Below, one piece after another: positions 50,311 to 62,939 of a DNA stretch of 64,000 nucleotides (position 1 is its first letter; every line of letters starts with the position of its first letter). A model generated the notes under the pieces. That model saw nothing but the letters and a program-made list of their open reading frames with translations. It did not search any database and was not told where the DNA came from. The translations under genes and the position numbers were made by a program. This stretch comes from Acanthacorydalis orientalis (taxonomy: Eukaryota > Arthropoda > Insecta > Megaloptera > Corydalidae). The stretch spans positions 21,275,126 through 21,339,125 of the forward strand of contig CM068314.1 of the NCBI GenBank assembly GCA_034766995.1, in the 5' to 3' direction.

Positions 50311-51961
50311 TGTACAGTGAACGAAATTGTTATGATTGGATGAAAAAACTGTCAATATTTTATATTTATGTTGATTTTGTTTTTAAATAAAATATACAAT
50401 AAATTTATTGATACAAATGGCAGTTTATTTCTGTTTGAATAAAATAAGTGTCTAGTTACTTTTTATCCTTCTTAAATATAATATTTGTTCGATCCTTGTG
50501 GTCTTTTATAAAACAAATAAAAAATCGCATTTATATTTAAATCATAATAATTATTATTTTCATTTCTAAAAACGTAATTTATAAAAAAGTTACAGTTTAT
50601 AATACAGGTTTAAAGTTCTTAATGAGCTATTTTAGTGTCTCGATGCTATTTGTAAAATTTCAAGTTTGGAACGAGACGAGACAGAAATAATTAGAAATCA
50701 ATTTTGTAGACAATATCTGAACAATGTTGGATCTATTACGAATGTTTAGAATGATTTACGTATCAGATTTATTTTATTAAACTAATATATTAAGCAAATA
50801 GATAATTGAATTAGTCTGACTAACTCCGACCAGTGGATTATGTACGTGCAAGATGTATTATGTTTGTAATTTGTTAGAAGATAGTTTAACAAACTATTAT
50901 AGTTTCATAAAGTATTTTGTGTCATTAAATAAATTACATATATGAAACTAAATATCTATGCAAATTATGTTTACGGTGTTGGATCGAGCATTAAAAAATA
51001 AATCATGTTTGTTTATAACACACATTACACTATTTTTATTTATGGTTATTTTCATGAATTTATTATTTAGAAAACGTGATTTTTTATGTTTTTCTTAAAT
51101 CTGTGATATTTCCAATATATTTAATAGAAAGATTCATGATTTTACAGTTAGATTTTTGCTTATATCTACAAGATTATCCATTGTTATTTTTTTTAAATTA
51201 AGACAACTCTTCTGTAAACTCTTTTGTTTATTGAATATATTTTTCACATATTTCTTTTTGTATAATTATTGTTTTGATTTAAAAATCTGATGACAATCTA
51301 TTTTTAAAGAAAATGTTTTCAAATTTAAAAAGCTTTGATATCAAATTTTTTATAACCTTGAGAGTACATTCTTTCAGATTTATCGTTTATGATTTCAAGA
51401 ATTGTTAAGAAAAATGTTTATACAATAATTGTTAAAAGAAAATTTCATCAGGAATCTTCAAGCTTTATATAATAAAATTGGTTAGATAATTAAACATTTT
51501 TTTAGTTTTAAAAGCTGTTTACTAGAAAGTTATCTAATTTCAGAATTTATTTTATGAAATAAATATACCAATAAATCCTAGAAAAATAAGCTATTATAAA
51601 ACATTTATAAAATGTAAGTAATTCAAATATATTTTAATATAAACTATAAGAAAATCAAAAAAATGGAATATACAACGTATCACCTTGAAACTTATATTAA
51701 ACTAACAATATATTCTCAACAGATTGATATAAGTACAACTTTGTTGTAACAGAATTTGTGCTCGGTTTTCAGAGACGTGATAGATTTTTGAAACTAGAGT
51801 TTCGCATGCAACAGTTTATAACTAGAGCTGGAAAGGTTCTTGTTTTGGATAGATCAAAACAATATCAAGAGAATAACTACGAGATTGAATTTATAACTCA
51901 TTGTATTGAATTTCAAACTTGTGTTTAAAATTGATGTTAGTATATAAAACTAAACCGTTAA

Positions 51962-53010
51962 CTCTTTGAAGCCGGATGTGTATCTAGGAATCCATTGATG
52001 TTTTCCAAGGAAACTATGGTTTCATAGTGCTATCTTTTGGATGATATATTCAAAGGTTACTAATCTCTTTCTAATGAGACTAAATTAATATCTCTTCCTT
52101 TCATTAGAAAAAAATCACGGTCGTTCAAAAATCAGAAAAATCACGGATCTTTCATTTGAAAACCTATAAAAATTGTGAATGTGAGAATTAGGTTGAATAA
52201 TATTTTTTTCTAAAAGTTCATCATTGGAAGAAAGTGTACAAAATTTTTTGAGACTACGTTCTTCACGTGCATAGAAAAAAATTGAAATTTTGTGTGCTGT
52301 GATATTTTTTGATTCATTGATTACTTTTTTCCTATTAAAAATTGATTTCTTCTTCTTCTGTCAAGAAAATGATAGAAAATACAGTCAAATGATATAAAAA
52401 AAAATTTTTCCATACTTTCGATCTTACAATCTACAACACATACGTTATTTATTGCCATGTGATTCGTAAAAGAATGAGTCTTGCTGACTAGAAAGTCATG
52501 TTGGCTTCACATATTGTTCAAAAAGTTGCTCCAAATGAATCTTTTACGAGAAGACCAAATCTATACCAATCGACGCTTCATTTTTCGGAGAAAATATCAT
52601 TAGATCATGGTCAACGAGCACAGTGTGTAGTTTGTAAAGCAAATGGAATAGACTGACGTCCAGATACAAGATGTGATCAATGCGAAACCGTTTTGTGCAC
52701 AAAACTGTGCTCAAGATTATTTCAAAATTTTTCACACTCAACAGTAATATTATTCCTGAAAATTTTCAATTGTAATCAATTTTTCTACTTCCAATTAAAG
52801 GTTTTCACTCAAGAGATCTATGTCTCCAGGAATATAATCAATGATTTTCCACAATATATCAGATAGATTTGAAATTTCTAATCTGAATTAACATATTTTT
52901 TCTTGTAACCGACAAATGTGAAATTTTTATTTGGTTTACGATAAAAGAATGTCCATTAATCGCAAAATATTTGTTTTTAGCACCTTTTACCCCTCACAGG
53001 TTCCAAAGGG
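51962..53010 (+). mobile_element. internally deleted piggyBac element, copy 2
   Basis: Exact TTAA lies at 51958-51961 and 53011-53014. The left end is CTCTTTGAAGCCGGATGTGT and the right end CACAGGTTCCAAAGGG. Within, on the + strand around 52615-52730, the translation reads DHGQRAQCVVCKANGID, a stop, then TRCDQCETVLCTKLCSRLF: the CXXC-rich C-terminal zinc-binding domain of piggyBac transposases, with a nonsense codon. A short upstream stretch (FTRRPNL) may be more of the C-terminus. At 1049 bases it lacks the catalytic core of a usual element of about 2.4 kb. Confidence 0.85.
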
Positions 53011-53014
53011 TTAA

Positions 53015-54303
53015 TAAAGAAAAAAATAATACAAAACTAATCTGTGAAATATAGTCCAGTTTGTACAAATTGATTAAATAATAGTTTGGATAGAATAATT
53101 TAATAAAGTTCCTGTTATAATTTGAATTAACGATATCAGTAAAACATGCTTCATAATAAACGCAATATAATTGCCTATTGAAACGTTACGTGGTCGTTCG
53201 TTGTGTGTAGGTTGAGAATAACTTCTTAATTGATGAATAATTTGTTACAAATTAATACAAAATTTATACGAAACAATTAAACGACTTATAAATCATTGCA
53301 GGATACACAGTTGCAATAAATGGACTGCTTTCAATTTATAACCGTGACGCGTTTCGATTAAATAATAACAGTGATCCCTTTTATGTAATTTCATTTCGAG
53401 CCAGTGCAGTTTTAGTATAGTTTTTATTATACAGTTGTTTCCGAAAGTCTACGTTGCGGACTTGTGCGGAAATTGGATTTTGTATTAGACAATTACGATG
53501 AAATCAGTTCACGCATTAATTGTGGATTCCGTGCGAAGGAATTTGCATGACGTTTTTCTTTGTTATGTGAACAATTCTTGTCAATGGAGATTCTCTTAAT
53601 GCTAGATTTTAAATTGTTTTTTTATGTCTTCATGTAACCTGAGATCATAAAAATAAAATTGTGGGCTTTTTTAATTTTCTTTTTATTATATAAATAATAT
53701 AAAACTTTAATTTGGATTTAAGAAGGTTTTTTTTAAAAAAAAAGAAACAATAGTTTATTATTATACTTTTTCTCACACTTTTTCAAAATATTGAAATCAG
53801 AAAATTTTCAAATATATTAAAAATGTTTCAAAAATACTATTTTTTACATTTTTCAGAACTAGAATAAAAACACAGATGTTTATATCTGGTGTAATTAATT
53901 ATAATCAACTTCAAGCTGAATAATTGGAATTGTAAAGAAAAGTAAGTTGATTTCGAATGTAAAATATGTACTGTATACATCAAAGGAGAGAATGTAACTA
54001 ATTAAAATATGTACAGATAGTGAAGTTGATCGTAAAGATAACATGTGATATTTTACTTTTGATTCGAAAAGTAATTTGATATTTACGAGATGATGTATCT
54101 TATATAGTACATGTTGAAAATCGAAAATTATTTTTTCCCAATACATCAGTGAATTTGTCATATATTGTATATTCGCCAATTAAAATTTCTCTGTCGATTC
54201 AAATCTTTTAATTAAGTTTAATATATGACATCAAAAGTTAAGAAAATGTTGCATGTTTTAAATATCTGAAAAAGTCTGAGGCTTTAAAAATAAAGTCATT
54301 TCA
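53015..54303. other. AT-rich DNA with a more complex patch
   Basis: 53160-53600 is GC-richer and non-repetitive, without an exon-like frame. The minus frame at 53895-54179 is not supported by any domain. Confidence 0.4.
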
Positions 54304-55572
54304 TTAGGTTGATAGGAAAATAATTGTGATTTATGACCTTCAAATTCATATACATTTTGATCAGCTAATCATTAACTTTATTAATCGAAATAAGTACCAT
54401 TACAATCTGCACATTTTTACCAATTATGTTTATTTATTGCGATGGTGTAAAATACCGGAGTTCTGGAATAGTTAAAATCTCAAAATGCACTTTCGGCAGT
54501 AACTTGGTTGTTGAAAAACTTACCCTGTAAGAAGTTGTCGAAATGCTTAAACAAACGGTAATCTGTTGGCGAGATGTCTAGTGAGTATGGAGGATGAGAC
54601 AATGTTTCATAGCCTAATTCATTCAACTTTTGGAGGATCAATCATGCGACGTATGATCGTGCATTGTCATGCAGCAGGATTGGACCTTTTCGATTGATCG
54701 GTACTGGAACCAGACGTCATCGTTATTGGTGATTTTTTTCGATTTCTTGATAATAACTCTCAGCTATAATGGTTTCAACAGGATTCAAAAAAATGTAGTG
54801 GATTATACCGAGCGCAGACCACCAGTCACCATAATTTCCTTTTGGTGTACTTTCGGTTTTGCGAAATGCTTTCGTGCTTCATTTTGGTCCAGCCATTGTG
54901 CAGACCGCTTTTTATTATCGTAAAGGATCCACATTTCATCGCACATTACAATACGATCCAGAAATGGATCATTTCTGCTGTGTTAAAGTAGCGTAGGGCA
55001 AACTTTGTAACTGTGACTTTTTTGATTTTGATCCAGTTCATGCGGCACCCATTTGTTAAATTTTTGAATTTTCCTAGCTGTTCTAAGGTGTCCCGAACTG
55101 TTGGATGACTAACTCGTGACTTTTTTGAAAGCTCTAATTGTTGTCCGTGATTATGATTTAACTAACGCCTTCTGTTGGTCGTTATGAACTTAGGAAAGAG
55201 GCCCGCGACTTTCTTCATTTTCAAGACTCTCATCCCCAGCATGAAATTTTAGAAAGCACCATTGCATTGTACGTTTCTTAACAGTACCAGCACTAAAAGC
55301 ATCCTTTAGTTTAGTTCCTGCTGCTTTACACTCGTTTTGAACTCATACAAAAAATTGCTCTTATTTGCTTCTTTTCCATTTTTAATTCAATAGCTCAATT
55401 TAAAGCAAAATTAATAATAAAATTAAAGTCGATGATACCACAATACAGACCAAAAAATGCACATTAAAATTATATTAACACGAATAAGATGAAATAACAC
55501 TTTCATTGAAAAAAAATCAGAGTTAGAATTCGCAAAACAAAATAATCCACAATTATTTTCGTACCAACCTAA
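54304..55572 (-). pseudogene. full-length mariner transposase pseudogene, cecropia/SETMAR-like family B
   Basis: The 1269-base element has ends TTAGGTTGATAGGAAAATAA and, inverted, TTAGGTTGGTACGAAAATAA. On the minus strand the gene starts near 55380 with MEKKQIRAIFCMSSK. It passes through [20 protein letters not shown] (first catalytic Asp), GPILLHDNARSYVA (second) and HPPYSLDISPTDYRLFKHF (third, 34 residues after the second). Stops interrupt it, for example just after SYVA where TGA probably replaced CGA, together with frameshifts near the N-terminus and after FLQGK. It is the likely full-length relative of the deleted copies at 22951 and 41763. Confidence 0.85.
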
Positions 55573-57189
55573 ATATTACAGCTACTAAAAACAAAGATTT
55601 AAAATAATTAGATTTTTTTCAATAAATTAAATGAATGAATATTAAGTTTCATTACAAATATCGAATTTCATTGGAAATAAATTGAATTTTTTTCCAAGTA
55701 TCTGGCTTCTATCAAGGATGTCTATTTTTATAAAATTAAATTGTCTTCCTTTATTATGAAAAAATATTATTTTATCAAACCACAGTAAGCACAACAGAAA
55801 AACTGATATCAAATCGAAGGAAAAAAATACATGTAATATTTTCTTTATAAAAAAACAATGAAAATTATACTTAAAAATAGTGAAATCTTATAGTTTGTTA
55901 TATATTTTATTTTAAATATATTCTTATTTTGTCCATACTTTTAAATTATGTATATATATATTTATATAATTACTTTTTCTTTGTCCTTTATCTTCAAAAA
56001 ATTAGGTCATATATGTATATATATGTATATATATATATATCAAAAAAATCTATTCACAAATTAATTTTAGAATATATATATACCAACTTGAACTTTACAC
56101 CGTAAATTTTACAATGCAAACACATGACCTAGCGGTAAAATGTCGACTTCATATAATTATTTGCATACATCCGGAACAGGAAATTATGTTCAAGGTGGGT
56201 ATGGCTCTAATTAAACGGAACGACAAATATTGACAATTGAATAGTAACAAAACCGTTGTGCTTACTGCATCTCATTGCGCGTTCACTGTAAAATTATATA
56301 ACCTTATAGAAAAGCACACAGCACATTTATTTGTTTCCAGGCGATCCTCTCATATATATATATATATATATATAATAAAGTTATATTTAAATATACATTA
56401 AAGTAAATAAGTTCCTAGATAGATTTTATATTATGAGTGTACAATAGTGTGGATAAAATGTACATTTGATTAAGAAATATATATATACTTTTCACTATTC
56501 TTCAGGATTTTAAGAAATAGAAGGTATGTGTATTTTTCCTTCAAAAATTTGCATCCCTGGACAAAAGAACAGTAAGTCAATTGATCGAATCATCGGTATA
56601 TCAAAAAAATTAAACAATTGTTATACGTAATGAAATATATCTTTATGATATGCAGATAAAATGTGTCATTTGTTTGAATTAGTCCGGATGAGCAACGATC
56701 AGTAAAAATTCAAAAGCAAAAGCTACAAGTCAGAAACATTTCGTTTTTCGATACGAAAAGAATTTATTATGGAAGGACAAAACAACCAATGGGAGTTTTA
56801 ATCTAAAAATAATGAATTACCACGTGACGAATAACATGTATCAGGTTCGATTTAATCTAATCAATCGAGTGGTGCTTTTTTCACAACAACGCTTTCATTC
56901 GTAGGTCTACTGTGTACTGCGCTATTTAGAAAAAAATACCGTGCTTAACCACATAGTTTCTTTAGCAGATTTAACACTGGATAACTGTTTTGATTCCTGA
57001 AACTCAAAAGGGCTGATTTTTTGAATATTTGGAATCTACCAAAGTAATTATGACAAAGAATCTGGAGGTGATTTCAGAAGAAGTATTTTCTTGTATTTTC
57101 CAGGTCTTGTCTTATCACCCACAATAGTGTACAGAGAGGAAAAGAGCCGTGAAGAACATTAAAAAGAGTTTTATGGAGTTAAATTTCTT

Positions 57190-57314
57190 TGGGAACGGTA
57201 CGCACGAGTCGAATCGTTGTGAAACAAAATTGTGTGACGGAAATTAAGTGCATAGAAGTGGGGAACGTGCCATCGGTATAAGTCGAAACGCTGTGAAACA
57301 AAATTTTGTGACGA
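57190..57314. repeat. tandem duplication of about 74 bases in a GC-richer stretch
   Basis: GTCGAATCGTTGTGAAACAA ... TGTGTGACGG (57208-57240) and GTCGAAACGCTGTGAAACAA ... TTTGTGACGA (57282-57314) are near copies, each preceded by GGGAACG-type sequence. The surrounding 56900-57500 is GC-richer than the window but has no convincing coding frame. Confidence 0.6.
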
Positions 57315-57687
57315 ACTAGAGTGGTGGTACGTACAGGAGTGGGGTGGAGGGTGTTGTGTAGTATGTGTGTACGAGTGCATGTTTTATGTACTTACGTTAT
57401 CAAGCCAATTGTTTCATTTCTAAAAATTATGATGATGCAAAACCTGTTACACATCTGATGTATGCACGGCAACGTGTGTCGCTAACTATCGACTTCGTTT
57501 CAACTTTTGTCCCATGTTGTCTCATAAGAATTATATTGTCAAGGTACCTAAATATGTTTTCTTATATTATTAATTTATTTCATTGGGTGTAACCTTTTTT
57601 TAAAAAAATATGCTGTAATACATTTTATATTTAATAAACATTTTCTCAATCAAGTACTAAATTGCCACGGAAATACCAATGTTTTGA

Positions 57688-57735
57688 TGTTTGACAGCTA
57701 ACTTCCGCTTTTACTGTTTGACAGCTAACCCCCGC
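57688..57735. repeat. two tandem 27-base units (TGTTTGACAGCTAAC)
   Basis: TGTTTGACAGCTAACTTCCG and TGTTTGACAGCTAACCCCCG are 27 bases apart, and a partial third (TGTTTGATCG) follows at 57742. Non-coding. Confidence 0.6.
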
Positions 57736-58802
57736 ATTTAATGTTTGATCGTTATAGAAATTGTTCTGGAGACTGGTTTTGTAAATATAACATATTCCAT
57801 CGATTTTATAACGTGTGGCACTGTCAGCGATAAGAAAACGTTTTGTGAAAATCGTTAATTTTTAAATCTTTAATTTTAGATTTGAAATAAACATTGTTTT
57901 AAGGTAAAAATAATATGTTGGCTTGTAGTTTTTAATTAAATAAATATTTATAATCTCACTATATACAAAATTTTGTAATTCAATTATCATTTTTATCGCT
58001 AATGTTTATACATTTTCCTTAATATTATTGGTCCAGAACTTTTATCAGCAACAAATTTAGCTTTCGATTTTATACTTTTGAGTAGAAAACTGTAGAACTG
58101 TGCACTCGGAGAATTCAAATTGTTATTCGTGCACCCGGCAACGAACATTTGTTTCTAAGGGTTTTCTGCTCAGACATTTCAAAAAACGAGCTACTACAGT
58201 GCAGTATAAATAACTTATATTGAAAATTTTTGGGTTAGTGTGCGCCTGTTAAATCAGTGAGCCTGTAGCGTTTCTACCCGCGCACTCAAAACAGAAAATA
58301 TATGCAGTGTATATTATAAATAGTACATTCCAAAAAATATGTGTTCACAATAAAATAAGCTGATTTTCATTTATAATCATAATGTTATTATTTACAACCA
58401 GTGTTTATAGTATATAACACACGGGTACTTCAGAGACCAAAAGTTACTAACTCTTCCACCGCGAACGCTCGTATTGTATTTCCCCTACATTTCTCCATCG
58501 TTTACACAGCGGATAAGAAGAATTATGTGGAGATATCTGTAGTGTATGAACACTGTGTGTGTTATGTTACACTGGGAACAACTTAGAAATGTAGTATCCA
58601 ACCGAAAAGTATATCGAAGACTGACATTGAACTGTTCGACGATGAATGCACACGTCACATTTCACTATCGAACAATGTATTTATTCAGTACATTATTTAA
58701 CAAATACAGCGCACGATTACACGGTAGCAAATTCATATTATCGCTCTAACAGAACCCATAGCATAAAATTTATATTTATACTAAATATATAAACAAAGGA
58801 TG

Positions 58803-58832
58803 TTTCCTGGTAAAATAGAGTTTACCAGGAAA
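58803..58832. repeat. perfect 12-bp inverted repeat (hairpin)
   Basis: TTTCCTGGTAAA, a 6-base loop, then TTTACCAGGAAA. The perfect stem stands alone in non-coding DNA. It could be a structured RNA end, a binding site or chance. Confidence 0.6.
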
Positions 58833-59366
58833 TATTTTTAAAAAATTGTTCCTTATTTGCAGTTCGGAAGTTTCACTTCAATCACATATGATTCCACCCA
58901 CACATTTTTTTAGTAAAAGTTTTTATTTTAATTACTTAATGTAGTACACTGTCAAATTGTGTATTAAAATGAAGCGGAGGAGATTATTCGCATGGATATT
59001 TTAGAATCAGATATAGTTACATATTTATGTAAAAATAGGAATGCATACAAATATCAGTTGTTATATTATAAGTAGGAAAATTATCCAATTTAAAATTAAA
59101 TTAACAAACGAAATTTTGCTACATTAACAAATTAAAATATAAGGTTACTTATCAAGTATTACATAATACACCGTAAATACTTGGAGAAATTTTAAAATGT
59201 ATTGATTTACAGACGAGAATAATTTTAAGGATAAAGAAATTATAGAAAAAAAATTCATTCTCGTGCACAGATACATTCTATATAAATTGAATAGATATGA
59301 AAGACATTATAAAAGATGGTGTATATTCAAAAGTTCTGTTATAAAGTATGTATCTTACATTTACAG

Positions 59367-59498
59367 AATAAAAAACAAATAGGAAATGTTTGCATTTGTC
59401 TAAAAGCCGGTGAACAGGAAACACCTGAAAATATTAATATCACTGGCCACAGTTCAACAACTTTTGTTAATATACAAAAGTTTAAAGAAATACATTAA
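59367..59498 (+). CDS. possible small terminal exon, unrecognised
   Basis: A good acceptor (CTTACATTTACAG, ending 59366) is followed by 43 codons and a TAA. The peptide begins NKKQIGNVCICLKAGEQETP and has a mixed composition unlike the Tyr/Ile/Phe/Lys-rich translations of neighbouring AT-rich DNA. I do not recognise a domain. A short open stretch after an acceptor arises easily by chance, so this is only a candidate. RNA reads crossing 59366/59367, or conservation in relatives, would decide it. Confidence 0.2.
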   Translation, partial: NKKQIGNVCICLKAGEQETPENINITGHSSTTFVNIQKFKEIH

Positions 59499-59812
59499 AA
59501 ACTTTTCAACTTATTCTTGAATATAACAGCTGTTGAAAATGTAAAGTGAAGTGAAAAATAGCTAAGGAAGTTAACACGGCTGAAGTGAAATCGTAATGAG
59601 TGGAAATAAATAAAACTTCTTCACATTTGTTTATAATTTTCAGTAAAGAACTTTAGTTATTTCTCTAATTGAAATCACGAAGAATACTTGTAATGTGCTT
59701 TTGTGTGGAAGTTTTTATAATTATATACATTTATTATTACAATTACAGCCAAATGAAACATTTAATAATTATATTTTCTTTAATCTTAGGAAATATCTTT
59801 CGAATACATGTA

Positions 59813-59856
<44 letters not shown>

Positions 59857-59870
59857 TGTATGTATGTATG
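59813..59870. repeat. (TA)n plus TATG tract
   Basis: TA run followed by GTATGTATG units. Confidence 0.9.
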
Positions 59871-60511
59871 TTAGTGTTAAATAATTATACATTTGTTTAT
59901 TTTCTGTATGAATTCTTCTTTGAAAATTTAATATAAAGATAAGATAATAGATCATTCTTGTAAGATAAGGTATTTAATAGAAAGAATAATGAGAAAAATG
60001 TCGATAATGACTATTCATTATTTTACATTTAAATTAAAATATGAAGATATTTAATATTAATAATAGCATCACTGAATAGCGTATAATGCAAATTAAGTAA
60101 GAAAATTTAAATGAAAAATACCTTTTATTGAAATGTGTAAGATTAACAAAACAAACATAAAAGTCGAGTAATGAATAATTCACGAAAGAATATGAATGTC
60201 AATGAAATAATAAAAAAATGGAAATAAGCATAGATATATCTTATATAATTGCATCAATCTATAAATGTGTATGTCTCTCTGTGTTCGTATTTTCTATATA
60301 GACATATTAACATTTTATAGTTAAGTGACAAATTTTGAATAAATTTAGTAATATTTATCTCAACTTCTTATTAATAATACATTCATTTAGTGATATCTTA
60401 TATTATGAAAGAGTTAAATGTTTTTTCTTATTAGTTTTTTGTTATATTTAATTTTCTAATATGATTTAAAAACCATTTTGACAATTTTCATATATCTTAT
60501 TTTTTAAATTC

Positions 60512-60536
60512 TTTATACATACATATATACATATTC

Positions 60537-60578
<42 letters not shown>

Positions 60579-60615
60579 ACATATATATATATAAAATTAT
60601 ATATTTACGAATCTT

Positions 60616-60659
<44 letters not shown>

Positions 60660-60660
60660 A
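60512..60660. repeat. (TA)n and (TC)n(TA)n tracts
   Basis: TACATA/TA run to 60595, then a CTCTCT run at 60617-60638 leading into TA. Confidence 0.9.
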
Positions 60661-60894
60661 ATGTTCTGTAAAAATTTAAAAAATGGTCAAAATATTGTAT
60701 TAAAATTCATCAAAAAGTGTAGTGATTTTGTATTAAATTATTATTAACAAGAACACCCGAAGTTAAACAAAAAATTATGATATTGGTATCATAATAACTG
60801 CAATAAAATGTGCGACTTTATAAAACAGCAAGTCGCACAATAAATGTGAGTGATTATATAGACATACTAATATATATATATATTACGATATTAA

Positions 60895-61137
60895 CTCTCA
60901 TGCCAATACCCGGGTACCCGGGTACCATTTTGCACTTTCTCGTTCAAAATTTTTTGATTTAACGTTAAAATAAAGTTTATCTCAGCCAGATCCTGGTTAT
61001 TTGGGTCATCTTACAGCGATTTTCATTTTTAAGTTTTATTTTTTTTGAAAAAAATTTATAATTTATTAGGGGTCATTTTTCACAACCCCTCCTTTCAATA
61101 CTAGAGGTACCCGGGTATCCACAGGTATCCAATGAGT
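60895..61137. mobile_element. TTAA-type MITE with CCCGGGTACC subterminal repeats
   Basis: It is flanked by TTAA (60891-60894) and ATAA (61138-61141). Left CTCTCATGCCAATACCCGGG and inverted right ACTCATTGGATACCTGTGGA are alike. ACCCGGGTACCCGGGTACC at 60908-60926 is echoed by GGTACCCGGGTATCC at 61107. The arrangement suggests a piggyBac-like non-autonomous element of 243 bases. No coding content. Confidence 0.65.
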
Positions 61138-61141
61138 ATAA

Positions 61142-62448
61142 AAATTAAAAGGGAATAGTAAAATATGTAACATATAAACTAAATAAATAAGCCAATACAA
61201 ATGCAAAAATATATTTGATCTTAGATTTTATATAATACATTCATTAAAGTGTTATAGTTATAGTATGTTCATTGTACATAAGCTTTTTACGCACTTCAGA
61301 TGATTTTCGAGTCTTTCGCCGTTTTTTTCTCGTATAGAGCACATCCTATCCACACCGTTTCCCCTGATACACTCTACTAGTAGCACGTTAACTATTTCCA
61401 TTCCCAATTATTTCAGATGTTTTACGAATCATCATGTTCGTCGATTCCAATGAAACAGTATTCGGGCACGGCCAGTTGTAGGTTGGTCTCTCCAGATGTA
61501 CTTCTAATCATGGTGTCAAGTTTCAATGTACAGAATAATACAAATAAAATACGAATATCGTGTACATAGAAGTTTTTGAATAAGTTTACAATAAGAAATA
61601 ATAAGTTTTCTTTTCAGTTTCACTATTTTTACGGTTTTATTTAAAATGAAAAAAATAATTTCATTACAAATTATCTTTATTTTTTTTTCTTCATTTAAAA
61701 ATTGTTAAACACTTAACGAGAACGAGAGAATCGAGCGGAGGTGGAGCCCCTTGGGTTCTTAAAAAATTAATACAATCAGATTCAGCCACAATGACTACTG
61801 AGGCATACTTCTCGTCATAACTGTTCCCCATTATATCATGAACTACATTTCACTTAATATTATCTTTATTTATTTAATTTATAATAATATAAATTAAATT
61901 TTTATGGACAGTAATATATGTGCAACTAAGAAATATAATATAAAATTTAAATGAGATATGTGTATACTCGTATATACCTTGAAACAATATGAACAATGAA
62001 ACAACTTATTCATCATTTCATTTAACATACAGATGAAATTTGTAGCTCAATCAACACACGGATTTAATTAAAATAATAATAATATAGACAAGGGTGGAAA
62101 ATTTATTTGAGCATGCGCAAGGCCGTCATCTTCTAGTCATTCAAAAAAATGAGGTTTACCACCAATTAGAACTTCTTGTAAACGATTAAAATTTCTCGGT
62201 ATAATCGTGAAATGAGCTCATTATAAAACGGAATGTATGTGTGGAAATATTTGAGAATCAAAATGTAAACATTTACTTATTATATTAATGAAATTGTTAT
62301 ATCGATGGTTATAAACGAATCCGGAAGTATGACTTTTACTAATTAAAATTGTTTGGATGATTCAATAAAAAAGTACTTTGTTAATTATTTTTTTTTGAAA
62401 GAGTTTAAACTGTATATACATACATACATACATATATACACACATACA

Positions 62449-62494
<46 letters not shown>

Positions 62495-62939
62495 CTAAAA
62501 TTAAATGCGAAATGTTCACTCAAGGCACGTTTACATGATTGATCATATTTTACGTACTTCAAGATCTATTTGAGATAAAATCTGTTTCGTTATTATTTAA
62601 ACAGTGTTTCATAAAATGGAGATATTATTTTTTTTCCGTAACTATATCTGCCGACTTTATGATGTGAAGAAGATAATAAATTGTATTGAAGCACTTATAT
62701 TTTTATTTTCAATAAATATATAAATCACAAGATTTATGATAAAATGTTATTTCTAAAACACTATTATTTAAAAAAATTACATGTTTGAAAATAAAATGTA
62801 GTAATGACGTTAAATTAATTTTTTGTTTAATTATTTAAATAACATTTAATATAAGATTGAGTATTTATAATAAAAATGATATTTCTGCAAATAAATGCTA
62901 AATAATTAGTGACAGATATATTTTTTAATCCTAATGTTT
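61142..62939. other. AT-rich DNA, no gene seen
   Basis: 61260-61520 is GC-richer and complex, but stops occur in all frames within short distances. Confidence 0.4.
62413..62492. repeat. (CATA)n(TA)n compound microsatellite
   Basis: CATACATA units followed by a TA run. Confidence 0.95.

Larger units (their letters stand above)
47593..51957. other. gene-poor AT-rich stretch
   Basis: 49780-50000 has a complex composition with GATTTAATTGACATTAC and AATAATTAGTC words, a possible regulatory patch. The minus-strand frame at 49295-49579 is Phe/Ser/Val-rich without a known domain and is not called. Confidence 0.4.
55573..60890. other. mixed region with GC-richer patches and short repeats
   Basis: 56080-56330, 56870-57560 and 58080-58740 are GC-richer than the window. 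They contain the tandem repeats listed separately, but no recognisable protein domain or RNA gene. Confidence 0.4.
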
